Assembly (NCBI RefSeq): GCF_000429505.1
Contig: NZ_AUBZ01000001.1
Coordinates: 124,001-188,000, forward strand
DNA from: Aliagarivorans taiwanensis DSM 22990
Lineage (GTDB): Bacteria > Pseudomonadota > Gammaproteobacteria > Enterobacterales > Celerinatantimonadaceae
Length of the DNA stretch: 64,000 nucleotides
Reading direction: 5' to 3'
Under the pieces are notes generated by a model. That model made no database searches and was not told where the DNA came from. It was given only the letters and a program-made list of their open reading frames with translations. Positions 28,539 to 38,060 of this stretch are shown piece after piece. Made by a program: the position numbers and the translations under genes. Position 1 is the first letter of the stretch, and every line of letters starts with the position of its first letter.

Positions 28539-29207
28539 CTAGATAGGGCTACTTCCATAAACGGCATGGGAGTAGCCAGCTAGCAAGGCCCAATACTGGT
28601 CGCCATAGGAAAAATGCCACCATTCTCGGTGATAGTTTACAAACCCTGCCTCGCTCATCACCGCACATAACATCGCTCTATTGTGATGCGCTGTTGCCGA
28701 CAGGCCTGCAGCCTGAGTCTCACATAGGCTCGGTGGCACCTCCCTCCACTGCTTGATCTCCATGCCGAAGTCGAGAACCTGGCCGACTTCATCGATGATC
28801 TCTACATCGACAGCACCGCCAGAGCAGTGCGGTGGCGTAAGCGGATCGCCATCAATGGATTGAGTAGGAGCAACCAGACGGGCGGCAATACGATAGGCGT
28901 CTGTAAGTGATATGTCGCTAGCCTCTGACATCACTTGATTGAGGTGGCTTTGGAACAGCTGCTGTTGAAGCTTCGGTGAGCGGTAGCCTTCATAGAGCCT
29001 CAGTCTAAGCCCCGGCGGAAGGCTCAGTTGTGCCTGTAGCAGCCTGTGCAATACGCCTTGCCTAACCAGATGATAGTAGGGTTTGCTTGAGGGGCTCTCT
29101 GGCGGTGGCCCAAGCTCGATAAGCCCATGAACAGACACTAGCCCTTCACCACACTCGGCAATGGGCGTAGCGACTACGGCTGGTGAGGATATATCAAGAT
29201 GAATCAA
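28539..29207 (-). CDS. D-alanyl-D-alanine dipeptidase-like protein (VanX/DdpX family, M15)
   Basis: The 222-residue protein starts at a TTG, since an upstream TGA 18 bases away blocks extension. It has peptidase M15 features: RLYEGYRSPKLQQQ, the metal histidine and aspartate in PPHCSGGAVDVEI (VanX SxHxxGxAxD-like), and the EWWHFSYGDQYWA motif with glutamate and histidine. These form the zinc site of VanX-type dipeptidases, which cleave D-Ala-D-Ala. No signal peptide is seen, so it is probably cytoplasmic. No van regulatory genes are nearby, so resistance is not implied. Confidence 0.8.
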   Translation of the reverse strand: MIHLDISSPAVVATPIAECGEGLVSVHGLIELGPPPESPSSKPYYHLVRQGVLHRLLQAQLSLPPGLRLRLYEGYRSPKLQQQLFQSHLNQVMSEASDISLTDAYRIAARLVAPTQSIDGDPLTPPHCSGGAVDVEIIDEVGQVLDFGMEIKQWREVPPSLCETQAAGLSATAHHNRAMLCAVMSEAGFVNYHREWWHFSYGDQYWALLAGYSHAVYGSSPI

Positions 29208-29267
29208 CGCGCTCTCGGCTATTCAGTTGCTCAGGCCAGTCTACCCCGTTTCAAAGCAACAGCAATG

Positions 29268-30245
29268 TCAGCGACGTCGGCTTAAATGCTGCGCCAAACC
29301 ATTGCCGACAAAGATCAGCACCCCTTGGATAATCAGTTGGTCATAGAAGGGGATGCCAAGAAGGTTCAGGCCGCTGGTCAAGATGGCGAGGATTGCCACC
29401 CCAAGCACCGTGCGAAGTACCGAGCCCTCCCCCCCGGTCATGCTTGTGCCACCCAGCACCACGCCGCCGATGATAATCAACAGCAAGGTATCGCCCACAC
29501 CGGGGATGGCGTTACCCAAGTTGATGATGCTGATAAGGCCAGCTACCCCGGCTAAACCGCCAGCCAACAGGTACACCGACAGCTCAGTGCGCGCTGTATT
29601 GATACCGCTATAGCGGGCGGCGCTGCGATTACTGCCCAGCAGCAGTACCTCGCGTCCCCAGCTGGTGTATCCAAGCAGTACGATAAACAGCGCAGTGATA
29701 ACCAAGGTAATAATCGATACGGCTGGCAGACCGAGAACCACCACAAAGCTAAAGTCCATCAGCCCAAGCGGCGTGCCCTTCACCGCGATGCCTTGGGAGA
29801 GCAAGAAGGCAATCCCCCGCGCCACCAATTGGGTGCCCATGGTGGTAATAAAAGGGTTGAGCTTGCAGTAACCAATCAAGAAACCATTCAGGGCACCGAA
29901 GGCTAAGCCAGTGACCAGCGCCGTAGCGATGCCTAAGCTGATGCTATCGGTTTGCGCCATCACAATTCCCGCTATCACCGCGCTGGCGCTGATAACGGTT
30001 GAGATGGACAGGTCGATACCGCCGGTAAGGAACACCATGGTCATGCCAATGGCGCCCAACATAATCACCGAGTTGGCTATTAGCACCGACTCGATGTTTC
30101 CGGCGGTTAAGAAATAGGGAGACAGGGTGGAAAAGGCCACCAACAACACCACGATGATCGGGGCTGCGGGATACTGTTTAATCCAGCTATGCCAGCGCGC
30201 CTTCTCAGTGGGTGCCTGAGGGTTTTGTGTGAGTGCTCTGTCCAT
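29268..30245 (-). CDS. CUT2 sugar ABC transporter permease, second copy
   Basis: The 325-residue inner-membrane permease of the RbsC/YjfF family has about ten hydrophobic helices. Its typical motifs are MVFLTGGIDLSIS (near residue 70), GALNGFLIGYCKLNPFITTMGTQ and GVVLGGTSMTGGEGSVLRTVLGV. GGGGAGA lies before the ATG. It is the last of four minus-strand genes (ATPase, permease, binding protein, permease), so two different permeases probably form a heterodimer, as in the E. coli YtfT/YjfF pair. Confidence 0.9.
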   Translation of the reverse strand: MDRALTQNPQAPTEKARWHSWIKQYPAAPIIVVLLVAFSTLSPYFLTAGNIESVLIANSVIMLGAIGMTMVFLTGGIDLSISTVISASAVIAGIVMAQTDSISLGIATALVTGLAFGALNGFLIGYCKLNPFITTMGTQLVARGIAFLLSQGIAVKGTPLGLMDFSFVVVLGLPAVSIITLVITALFIVLLGYTSWGREVLLLGSNRSAARYSGINTARTELSVYLLAGGLAGVAGLISIINLGNAIPGVGDTLLLIIIGGVVLGGTSMTGGEGSVLRTVLGVAILAILTSGLNLLGIPFYDQLIIQGVLIFVGNGLAQHLSRRR

Positions 30246-30299
30246 ATCTTTCTCCCCTACCTATTCCCTATCTCTCTCTTATTTCTCCCATAGCCAGCG

Positions 30300-31265
30300 T
30301 TACTGGGCGCCCCAGATATTGGCTTTGTTGGCTTCGATGTTACTGGTGGTGTAGAAGTTTCCGGGGATTACGTTATTGAGCTCCACGGACTCACCATTAA
30401 TCAACGCCGAAGCCAGCTGCACCGCAGTCACGCCGGTGGTGTGCAGGTCCATCACCACAATGCCATCGGCATTGCCTCGCAGCGTGGCCTGATAACCGTC
30501 GTTACTGCCGTTCACGCCCGTTACAACCACGTGCTGGTCGCTGCCAACAGGGTGGAGCTTGGCGATGTCATACAGCACCGTTTCAACGCTGGGGATATGG
30601 GTATCGGTGGCGGCGAATACCGCTTTGATATCCGGGTTTGCTTGAAAGGCATTTTGGGTGGCGGCCAGTGCCCGGGCAGAGTCCCAATCGGTGGGCATGG
30701 CAATCACCTCAACATTGGGAAGCTCGGCGATGGCATCGTTAAAGCCCTTGCTGCGGTCGATACCATTTTGGTCGTTCAGTGCACCTAACAGCTCCAGCAC
30801 CTGAATGTTGCCATCGATTTGCGCAAGTTGCTGGGCGGTGTATTGGCCAGCCAAGTAACCGTCGGTGATGGAGTCAGGGCCAACAAAGGCATCGACGGCG
30901 CGGCTATCAGGCAGCGCGCGGTCGAAGGCAACGATGGGGATGCCTTTACGCTTGGCACCGAGCAGCGCGCGCTCAATGGTGTTTTGGTCGACTGCGCACA
31001 CTAAGATGGCATCGACCTTTTGGGTCACCAAGGATTGGATCTGCGAGTTTTGCGCTTGCGGGTCGCCGTCGGCTACCACCTCAATAATCTCGAAGCCCTG
31101 CTTTTGCGCCTCCGATTTAATCGCATTCAGCACCCCTACCCGGCTCTCGAACAGTTGATCGACGGATAGCCCTAGCTTGATGGCATCGGCATTGGCGAGT
31201 GCCGACACGCAACACAACACAGCAAGCGATAGCAATTGGCGAACGCGGTACAGAAGGTGTTTCAT
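30300..31265 (-). CDS. CUT2 sugar ABC transporter periplasmic binding protein
   Basis: The 321-residue periplasmic binding protein (signal ending VSALANA) is of the Peripla_BP_4/RbsB type. It shows LGLSVDQLFESRVGVLNAI and VDAILVCAVDQNT, and ligand-site residues in FDRALPDSRAVDAFVGPD and ATDTHIPS. It should bind a monosaccharide and hand it to the two permeases. Similarity to YtfQ-like binding proteins suggests a sugar such as galactofuranose, but this is inference. It lies between the two permease genes. Confidence 0.9.
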   Translation of the reverse strand: MKHLLYRVRQLLSLAVLCCVSALANADAIKLGLSVDQLFESRVGVLNAIKSEAQKQGFEIIEVVADGDPQAQNSQIQSLVTQKVDAILVCAVDQNTIERALLGAKRKGIPIVAFDRALPDSRAVDAFVGPDSITDGYLAGQYTAQQLAQIDGNIQVLELLGALNDQNGIDRSKGFNDAIAELPNVEVIAMPTDWDSARALAATQNAFQANPDIKAVFAATDTHIPSVETVLYDIAKLHPVGSDQHVVVTGVNGSNDGYQATLRGNADGIVVMDLHTTGVTAVQLASALINGESVELNNVIPGNFYTTSNIEANKANIWGAQ

Positions 31266-31317
31266 AGTAACCTCTCTTGTTGGTCGGGTAGTTCTTCGTT
31301 GGTTTTCTCGTTTAGTG

Positions 31318-31345
31318 TTCCTGTTTTGGTATTCCTGTTTTGGTG
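31318..31345. repeat. Two tandem 14-bp units before the sugar-binding protein gene
   Basis: TTCCTGTTTTGGTA is followed by TTCCTGTTTTGGTG in the short gap between the permease and binding-protein genes, next to further near-repeats (GCCCTAGC twice at about 31368-31390). This is a low-complexity intercistronic stretch. Confidence 0.6.
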
Positions 31346-31383
31346 TTTCTTTTTATGCTTAACCGTTGCCCTAGCAGGTCGCC

Positions 31384-32370
31384 CTAGCCGGTTGCCCGAA
31401 TACGGGCGGCGCGTTGGTTGAGTAGGTGTTGCTGCTGGCGAGTCACCGAGACCTTGTCGATCACCACCGCTATCAGCAGCACGCTGCCTTTCACGATGTC
31501 GTAGACATAGGGCGAGGCATTCATCAGGTTCAGGCCGTTGTCGATCAGCACCAGGAAAATCGCCCCAATCACGCTGCCAACAATGGTGCCATCGCCGCCC
31601 GATAACTTAGTGCCACCCAGTACCACCGCCGCAATCACGGTAAACTCAATGCCAATGCCAATCCCCGACTGTAAGCCGCCCACGCGCGCCAGTAGAATCA
31701 GCGCGGCGATGCCAGTGGTGATCCCGCCTAAGGCGTAAGCGAACACCGTGACCTTGTTAACCGGCAGGTTGGACTCGCGCGCCGACTGGGCCGAGTTACC
31801 GATGGCCCGGGCATACAGGCCAAAGCGGGTAGCATTGAAGAGATACAACCCCACCGCTAACACCACTGCGAGTAACAAGATGGGGACGGGAATGCTCAGC
31901 AGCTTACCGTTCCCCAAAAAGCCCATCTCCCGGGGTACCGGGATGTTCTGCGCGCCAGTTAGGTGGATCGCCATACCGCGATACATGGTGTAGGTGGCCA
32001 GCGTGGTGATAAGCGGGGTGATCTTGTACTTGATGATCAGCACACCATTGAGCGCCCCCAGCACCGTGGCGCATAGCAATGCGCAGGCGAAGGCCAAAGC
32101 GTAAGAGCCGGTGTCCATCATCAACTTGGCGAACAGCGATGAGGTGAAAAACAGGATGGCACCGACCGAGATATCGATGCCGGCGGTTACGATAATAAAG
32201 GTCATGCCGATCGCCATAATGGCGGTCACGCTGGCTTGTACCAGCACCGATTGCAGGTTGGTGTAACTCATAAATGAGCTCGACAGCAACGACAACAGTA
32301 TGCAGGCGACCAAGGTTGCAGCGGCAATCGGCAGCCAGTTCACAGCGGACAATCGGTGTTTCAGGGACAT
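31384..32370 (-). CDS. CUT2 sugar ABC transporter permease, first copy
   Basis: The 328-residue RbsC-family permease has multiple helices and the motifs TFIIVTAGIDISVGAI, GALNGVLIIKYKITPLITTLAT and VVLGGTKLSGGDGTIVGSVIGA. It is clearly paralogous to the permease at 29268-30245. AGGAGAG precedes the ATG. It follows the ATPase by 32 bases. Confidence 0.9.
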   Translation of the reverse strand: MSLKHRLSAVNWLPIAAATLVACILLSLLSSSFMSYTNLQSVLVQASVTAIMAIGMTFIIVTAGIDISVGAILFFTSSLFAKLMMDTGSYALAFACALLCATVLGALNGVLIIKYKITPLITTLATYTMYRGMAIHLTGAQNIPVPREMGFLGNGKLLSIPVPILLLAVVLAVGLYLFNATRFGLYARAIGNSAQSARESNLPVNKVTVFAYALGGITTGIAALILLARVGGLQSGIGIGIEFTVIAAVVLGGTKLSGGDGTIVGSVIGAIFLVLIDNGLNLMNASPYVYDIVKGSVLLIAVVIDKVSVTRQQQHLLNQRAARIRATG

Positions 32371-32402
32371 GGCTCTCTCCTCACTCTGCTCATTCTGCTT
32401 TT

Positions 32403-33911
32403 CTAGGCCCGTTGTTTTTCAAAGGCTGAACTGGCAGCCAGGGAGATAATCTCCACCGCATCAAAGTCCTCGCGGGCAAACTCTCCAACAATATGCCCGG
32501 TGCGCATCACCAAGATGCGATGGGACAGATCCAGCAGCTCGGGTAAGTCGGAGGACACCAACAGCACCGCCACGCCAGACGCCGCCAGCGCCGCTATCTT
32601 TTTATGGATTTCGAACTTGGCGCTGATATCGACCCCTTTGGTGGGCTCATCGAGAATGCATACCCGCGGCTGGGTCGCCAGCCAGCGCCCCAACAAGACC
32701 TTTTGCTGATTGCCGCCACTTAGGCTGGATACCGCTTCATCGATGGAGGGAACCGAAATGTTGAGCTGCTCTACCCACTCTTGGGCTTGACTGGCCTCCC
32801 CGCGAAAGCCCATCCCTTTTACGCGGCGCTGCACAAAGCGGGAGAGCTTGGCGGCCGACAGGTTCTCTTTTACCGAGCGCACACCAAATAATCCGTTACG
32901 GCGGCGATCTTCGGTGAGGTAGCACACCCCGCGTTGCTTCATCTGCCGCACACTGGGTTTAATCATCTGCTCGCCATAGACCAGCAGCCGCCCTTCAAAC
33001 GGGCGCAGTCCAAACAAGGTCTCCGCCACCTCGGTCCTGCCCGCCCCCATCAGGCCTGCAATGCCAAGTACCTCGCCGCGGCGGATGGAAAACGAGATGT
33101 CGTGAAAGTAGTGGGAGCTTAGCCGTTCAACCAGCACCGCCTGCTCGGAGGAGGGTGGCGTCAGTGTTACCTTGGCTTCATCCAAGGTGCGCCCCACCAT
33201 CATCTCCTCCAGCTCGCGCCTTGGGGTGTCGGCAATGTTGCCACTGCCCACCTGGCGGCCATCGCGCAGACAGATGAACTTGTCGCTCATCTGATAGATC
33301 TCGTCCATAAAGTGGGAGATAAAGATGATTGCGACGCCCTGCTTTTTCAGGCGACGCATCAAGGTGAATAAGCGTTCACGCTCAGGCGCGGTCAACGAGG
33401 TAGTTGGCTCATCGAGGATCAACACCTTGCTGGCATGAAGCAGTGCCTTGGCGATCTCGACGATCTGCTGTTTGCCCGCGCCTAAGTTTTCGACCCGTTG
33501 ATTCACATCCACATCAACGCCGAGCTGCGCCAGTTGCTGCTCGGCGATCTGCCGACAAGCTGGCCAGTCGATGCGCCCCGGTTTTCCCGGAAGATCAGAG
33601 ATACAGATGTTCTGGGCAACACTCAGGCTACTAAACAGGCTCAGCTCTTGATGCACCGCGCCAATCCCATGTTGCTTACCGTCGACCACCGAGACAGTTT
33701 GCCCAGCCACTTGAATCTCACCCTCGGAGGGCGGCAGCAAGCCGCAAAGCATATTCTTGGTGGTGGACTTGCCTGCGCCGTTCTCGCCAACGAGTGCGAC
33801 GATCTCACCGGGATAGAGGCTGAATGAGACATCTCTCACCACGGTCTTTCCGGAAAACGCCTTGGCGAGTCCCGACACCGATAGGCTGGCAATGGGCTGT
33901 TTGATAAACAT
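32403..33911 (-). CDS. CUT2 sugar ABC transporter ATP-binding protein
   Basis: The 502-residue tandem ATPase of the RbsA/MglA/YtfR class has two ATPase halves. The first has Walker A GENGAGKSTTKN and Walker B VLILDEPTTSL. The second has a degenerate Walker A GLMGAGRTEVAE, the signature LSGGNQQKVLLGRWLA diagnostic of CUT2 ATPases, and CILDEPTKGVD. It powers uptake by the two permeases. GGGGGA precedes the ATG. It is first in the operon; its promoter lies in the 33912-34290 gap. Confidence 0.92.
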   Translation of the reverse strand: MFIKQPIASLSVSGLAKAFSGKTVVRDVSFSLYPGEIVALVGENGAGKSTTKNMLCGLLPPSEGEIQVAGQTVSVVDGKQHGIGAVHQELSLFSSLSVAQNICISDLPGKPGRIDWPACRQIAEQQLAQLGVDVDVNQRVENLGAGKQQIVEIAKALLHASKVLILDEPTTSLTAPERERLFTLMRRLKKQGVAIIFISHFMDEIYQMSDKFICLRDGRQVGSGNIADTPRRELEEMMVGRTLDEAKVTLTPPSSEQAVLVERLSSHYFHDISFSIRRGEVLGIAGLMGAGRTEVAETLFGLRPFEGRLLVYGEQMIKPSVRQMKQRGVCYLTEDRRRNGLFGVRSVKENLSAAKLSRFVQRRVKGMGFRGEASQAQEWVEQLNISVPSIDEAVSSLSGGNQQKVLLGRWLATQPRVCILDEPTKGVDISAKFEIHKKIAALAASGVAVLLVSSDLPELLDLSHRILVMRTGHIVGEFAREDFDAVEIISLAASSAFEKQRA

Positions 33912-34293
33912 CGGTCCCCCTCAATGGGCGCAGCAAACGGCTGAGCATTAATTGTTCAACTCGTTAATTAATGCTAACCAATCAGCAAATGCCGAAACAG
34001 CGTGGTTGATCACAGCGCGTCATATTTCAACCAATAGCCCACAAAAAGCTAACCAATATGAGATATTGATCGACCTATCAGTGAGGGTTTGTGCGGGCGT
34101 CACACTGTAATACCGTTACAAACGGCAGCTGTGCGATGAGAGAGAGAAAGATTTGTGGGGTATGGGTTGTGGTTGAAACAGCAATTGTGACTCGCCAGCA
34201 TCGCCCTAGTCTGGTCTGGGCTGCGCTGGCGAGGGGCTCGTGCGGGCTATGGTCTTGTCGCCAAAAAGAGAAACTTAGGCCGCGTTCAGAACG
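33912..34293. other. Intergenic region with sugar-transporter promoter
   Basis: The 382-base gap contains the promoter of the CUT2 operon on the minus strand. I see no strong palindromic operator; a weak TCACA half-site near 34010 is too poor to call CRP. A frame at 34091-34297 on the plus strand is rejected. No RNA gene is recognised. Confidence 0.35.
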
Positions 34294-34662
34294 CTAGAAC
34301 AACTGCATATCCGGCATCGAATCAGCGCTTTGCTCACTCACTTCCCGAGCGTCAACCAGCAACCACTTTTCAGGATCCGGCTTTGCGGGAGCTGGCAGCT
34401 CGCTCACTTCGCTAAATTCCCATACGAACAGTTGTCGCAGCAGCTGATGGATATCCCAAAGCTCTCCATCAACAGAAACGCCTTCAACCGAAAGGCCATT
34501 GACCGCAATGTAGTGGCGCTGCTGAGACTTCCCGCCGAAGGATAACAGGCTAAATTTGCGAGCGAATGCGTCGACAACGACTTCGAAATAGCGGGTATCT
34601 GGGCCAAACGCCCCGGTGCGAGTTGATGCTGAGGATAGCGTGTCTTGATGGTCAATGGGCAT
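34294..34662 (-). CDS. Hypothetical protein
   Basis: I place the start at the ATG at 34662 (TTGGAG upstream), giving 122 residues; a longer frame back to 34743 has no support. The product is mostly soluble, with a compact beta-rich-looking core (RYFEVVVDAFARKFSLLSFGG, HYIAVNGLSVEGV) and an acidic tail rich in serine and aspartate. I do not recognise the family and assign no function. It lies between the CUT2 operon and the FabH paralogue. Confidence 0.5.
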   Translation of the reverse strand: MPIDHQDTLSSASTRTGAFGPDTRYFEVVVDAFARKFSLLSFGGKSQQRHYIAVNGLSVEGVSVDGELWDIHQLLRQLFVWEFSEVSELPAPAKPDPEKWLLVDAREVSEQSADSMPDMQLF

Positions 34663-34869
34663 GGCATACTCCAAACTACGTGAGTATCCGTGGCCTCGCC
34701 TTCTCACAACAATAACTAAAATCTGAGGCGACGAGTATGCCATAAGCTGCTCAAAACCTCACCTAAAGAGGTAGATTTTTCAAGCAACGATTGATATTTG
34801 CTGCGCGACTTTGCGCCCACTCAGCGGCTTGTGCATAATCAGCCAATCAATCCAAGTAGCAGGGTAACT

Positions 34870-35952
34870 ATGCGCAAAGCAGTGATCAGCGGTTGGGGCA
34901 AATGCCTTCCTCCAGCCACCTTAACCAACCATGACCTCAGTACCTTTATGGATACCTCCGATGAGTGGATCAGCTCGCGTACCGGTATCAAAGAGCGCCG
35001 GGTATCCCATGTCGATGTCGCCGAGCTTTGCTATATGGCTGGCTCACAGGCGCTGGCCTGCGCCGGACTGCAAGCCAGCCAGCTGGATGCCATCGTGGTG
35101 TGTACCTGCACCCCAGGCAGTAACATTCCCAACAGCGCCAGCCGAGTACAACAGCTACTGGGTGCGCAGCAAGCCGCGGTGTTCGACCTTAACGCCGCCT
35201 GTACCGGGTTTGTGTATGGCCTACAAACAGCTTCCGCCTTAATTCAAAGCGGCGCCATGCAGCGCATTTTGCTGATTGGTGCCGAGCGTTTGAGCCAGTT
35301 ACTAGACTGGACACGTCGCGACACCGCGGTGCTGTTTGGCGATGGCGCCGGAGCGGTAATCCTTGAAGCAAGCGACGGCGATGCCGGATTCGTCAGCGCT
35401 AAACTGGGCTGTGACAGCGAAAACCGTGACATCTTAAGCGTGCCAGACTTTGGTACCAACCGGGAACGCTTCGCCAACGCTGATGCCTACTACAGCTTCA
35501 ACTTCGAAGGGCCAGAGATCTTCAAGCGTGCGGTACGCGGCATGGGCGAGGCCACCTCCTGCGTACTGGCACAATCGGATTGGCAGCCAGAGGATGTCGA
35601 CTTTATCGTTCCCCACCAAGCTAACCTGCGCATCATCGAGGCGCTGGCGAAGCGGATGAATGCCAACGCTGAGCAGGTTATGGTAAACATCCAGCACTAC
35701 GGCAACACCTCTGCCGCCACCGTGCCAATTGCCCTGTGTGAAGCGCTGGAGCAGCAGCGAGTTAAGCCCGGCGATAAGCTGCTACTTGCGGCCTTCGGTG
35801 CCGGCCTGACCTGGGGAGCAGCAACGGTGCAGTGGGGGGAGCGCGTCGAACCGCTGGGCCGCTCAGACGTTTCGCTTCCACCGTGCGAGCAAAGCGCCTT
35901 GCAGTTGATTGCGCCAGCCATTGAGGGCTGTCGTAAGGCCAATCCCCAATAA
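34870..35952 (+). CDS. Ketoacyl-ACP synthase III family protein (FabH paralogue)
   Basis: I place the start at the ATG 34870 with AGGGTAAC upstream; 360 residues. It has the thiolase-fold KASIII active site: cysteine 111 in [11 protein letters not shown], the histidine in [13 protein letters not shown] and the asparagine in YGNTSAATV. These catalyse condensation of acyl-CoA with malonyl-ACP. The gene stands apart from any fab cluster, so a role in modified or specialised fatty acid synthesis is possible. It may instead be an ordinary second FabH; the longer frame to 34798 lacks a ribosome-binding site. Confidence 0.9.
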   Translation: MRKAVISGWGKCLPPATLTNHDLSTFMDTSDEWISSRTGIKERRVSHVDVAELCYMAGSQALACAGLQASQLDAIVVCTCTPGSNIPNSASRVQQLLGAQQAAVFDLNAACTGFVYGLQTASALIQSGAMQRILLIGAERLSQLLDWTRRDTAVLFGDGAGAVILEASDGDAGFVSAKLGCDSENRDILSVPDFGTNRERFANADAYYSFNFEGPEIFKRAVRGMGEATSCVLAQSDWQPEDVDFIVPHQANLRIIEALAKRMNANAEQVMVNIQHYGNTSAATVPIALCEALEQQRVKPGDKLLLAAFGAGLTWGAATVQWGERVEPLGRSDVSLPPCEQSALQLIAPAIEGCRKANPQ

Positions 35953-36000
35953 ACTGGGGAATAAAGCGAGCCAGTAACAGCTCGCTAAAACAATCACCAG

Positions 36001-36028
36001 AGCCCGCTACCCTGCGGGTTCTTCTTTT
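36001..36028 (+). terminator. Terminator after the FabH paralogue
   Basis: An AGCCCGC/GCGGGTT stem followed by CTTCTTTT lies 49 bases after the stop; a second GCGAGC/GCTCGC hairpin is just upstream of it. Confidence 0.7.
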
Positions 36029-36054
36029 GTCTCTTCTTTCGCTCCATCAACCAC

Positions 36055-36450
36055 TTACTCGCTAGCCAACTGCTGCAACCACTGCGCGGTCATTTCATAG
36101 TGGCAAATCCGCCACTCTGTGCCACTGCCGCTGCCGCTGGCCATCTCGAGGCGACGCCAGTTGCAGTGGGCATAGCGATAGGCCTCAAAGCTAAGCCGCG
36201 CTTGCTCCAGCGCCATCACTACCCCTTGAGCACCACTGCTAATTTGCTGCAATTTCATCGCTTGCTGCTTACGCACTTGATAGGCGGCATCGGCTTGTTG
36301 CTGGGTGTGCGCTAGCAACTCATCGAGGCACTGGTTATAGGCAACACGGCTGCTTTGTTCGCAACTAGCAAGGCCCTCCGCACTGGCTGACATCGGGCTC
36401 AACATACACAGATAAAGGGCCAAATTGGCTACCCAGTTCACTTTGTTCAT
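36055..36450 (-). CDS. Exported LprI/DUF1311-like protein
   Basis: The 131-residue secreted protein (signal LYLCMLSPMSASA) has the LprI/DUF1311 layout: cysteines in CEQSSRVAYNQCLDELL, a helix with ARLSFEAYRYAHC, and another cysteine pair in WRICHYEMTAQWLQQL. Relatives inhibit lysozyme in mycobacteria; here only the fold-like pattern is seen. It is divergent from the response regulator. Confidence 0.6.
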   Translation of the reverse strand: MNKVNWVANLALYLCMLSPMSASAEGLASCEQSSRVAYNQCLDELLAHTQQQADAAYQVRKQQAMKLQQISSGAQGVVMALEQARLSFEAYRYAHCNWRRLEMASGSGSGTEWRICHYEMTAQWLQQLASE

Positions 36451-36511
36451 TACTGCTTCCTTTCGCTTGGCGACTTTGCTGCTAAGATTTTATCAATGCA
36501 ATTCAAGTACT

Positions 36512-38005
36512 ATGCACGAGTTTATGAGTGAAGATTTTGTTCTAGTCGATGATCTAAAGGCCTCTTCATCCCCCGGTAACGATACTCCTGAACCATGGAA
36601 AGTGTTGGTGGTGGATGATGATCAAGAGATGCACGCGGTAACCCAGCTGGTACTCTCTAATTTCCGCTACCAACAGCGCCCACTGCAGTTTTTAAATGCC
36701 CATAGCGCCGAGCAAGCCTACCAAATCCTTAGCGAGCACGACGATATCGCGGTCGCCTTGGTGGATGTGGTCATGGAGAACGACCACGCCGGGCTCGATT
36801 TAATAAGCCAGATCCGCAATGAGCTCAACAACCACGATATTCGCTTAATCCTGCGCACCGGCCAGCCGGGCTTGGCGCCGGCTCATCAAGTAATTCGTGA
36901 CTACGACGTCAGCGATTACAAGAATAAAACCGAGCTTAACAGCGTGAGTCTCGATACCTTGATGTGCGCCTCGCTTAGGGCCTATCAAGAACTGTTGGAA
37001 CTTAAGCAGCAGCGTTGCCAACTTCAGGCGATGATTAGCTCGGCCACCACCCTACCCGACGACAACGACCACCGGCTGCTGGCCAAACGCCTGCTCGACG
37101 ATATGCTCAGCCAATCGGACACGCGAAAGTTGTCTGCGTTGGTTGTCACCGAGTTTCGCCATCATGTCACAGTGTTGGCCAGCTCCGGAAAGCTCTCCTA
37201 TTTGGAGCAAGCCCACTCGGCTGCCGAGCTTCCCAGCCGAGTGCAGGAACAGATCCTCGGCTGTAAAGACTGCTGCAGTCACTATACCGACAACCAATCC
37301 GCGGTATTTCATCTGTGCTACCCAGACCAGCCGGATATCTACTTCTATTTAGAAAGTGAGCGCCCGGTAAAAGAGAGTACCTGGCAGGGATTGGCGATGT
37401 TGGTTGATGGCGCAACCTTAAAGCTGCAGCAACGCCACCTCGAACAGAAGGTCGCTAAAGGCCAGCTGGAGATGATCAAGCTACTGAACAACAGCCTTAT
37501 CCATGCCATCGAGAGCCCCAACTCAGAGCAGCGCGAGCTGCGAACGCTCGCTGAGAAAGTGGTATCGATACTTGGGCTGTCCGAGTCAGAACAGCAGCGT
37601 TTTGTCGAAGTGGCGTGGATAGCCAGGCTCAGTAGCATCGGTATTCCTGAGTCATTGTTCAGCCAATGCCAAATCGACCCCGCCCAGTGGCAAAAACTTG
37701 CCAGCCACTGCGATCTGCCCGACGAGCTTACCCAACCCACCAACCAGCAACGTTTAAGCCTGGCACTTAGCATCGCCAATCAGCATCATGAGAGCTGGGA
37801 TGGACAAGGCCAGCCGATGGGCTTGCAAGGTGAGGAGATCCACTTGTTTGCCCGCTTAAGTGCGTTAATCTCAGCGCTTCACCCGGCGCTGGAGCACAAG
37901 CCTTCTGAGCTTAAACAAGCGCTGGAGTCACAAGCGGGAGCACGACTCGATCCACAGCTGGTAGCCAAGCTGCTGCCAAGTTTGGATACGCTTACAGTCA
38001 GCTGA
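36512..38005 (+). CDS. Response regulator with DUF3369 and degenerate HD-GYP domain
   Basis: I place the start near the ATG 36512 (or 36524); the longer frame overlaps the divergent gene. The 498-residue product has a receiver domain (VLVVDDDQEM, phospho-aspartate in VALVDVVMENDH, lysine in YKNKTE), then a DUF3369 middle region with cysteines CKDCCSHY, and an HD-GYP-like C-terminal part. In the last part the expected HD and GYP residues are not seen: IARLSSIGIPESLF replaces the LHDIGK segment, and only HHESWDGQGQP resembles the GYP loop. I infer that it probably lacks c-di-GMP phosphodiesterase activity and may bind c-di-GMP or a partner. Confidence 0.8.
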   Translation: MHEFMSEDFVLVDDLKASSSPGNDTPEPWKVLVVDDDQEMHAVTQLVLSNFRYQQRPLQFLNAHSAEQAYQILSEHDDIAVALVDVVMENDHAGLDLISQIRNELNNHDIRLILRTGQPGLAPAHQVIRDYDVSDYKNKTELNSVSLDTLMCASLRAYQELLELKQQRCQLQAMISSATTLPDDNDHRLLAKRLLDDMLSQSDTRKLSALVVTEFRHHVTVLASSGKLSYLEQAHSAAELPSRVQEQILGCKDCCSHYTDNQSAVFHLCYPDQPDIYFYLESERPVKESTWQGLAMLVDGATLKLQQRHLEQKVAKGQLEMIKLLNNSLIHAIESPNSEQRELRTLAEKVVSILGLSESEQQRFVEVAWIARLSSIGIPESLFSQCQIDPAQWQKLASHCDLPDELTQPTNQQRLSLALSIANQHHESWDGQGQPMGLQGEEIHLFARLSALISALHPALEHKPSELKQALESQAGARLDPQLVAKLLPSLDTLTVS

Positions 38006-38060
38006 CAGCTACCGCGCATCCTGATAGAATGCCGCTCCTGAAGATTACCGGAGAACCAGC

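Noticed and set aside
28539-29207. Vancomycin-resistance function for the VanX-like dipeptidase
   Set aside because: No VanH/VanA/VanR/VanS genes are adjacent; D-Ala-D-Ala dipeptidases also occur in ordinary peptidoglycan turnover.
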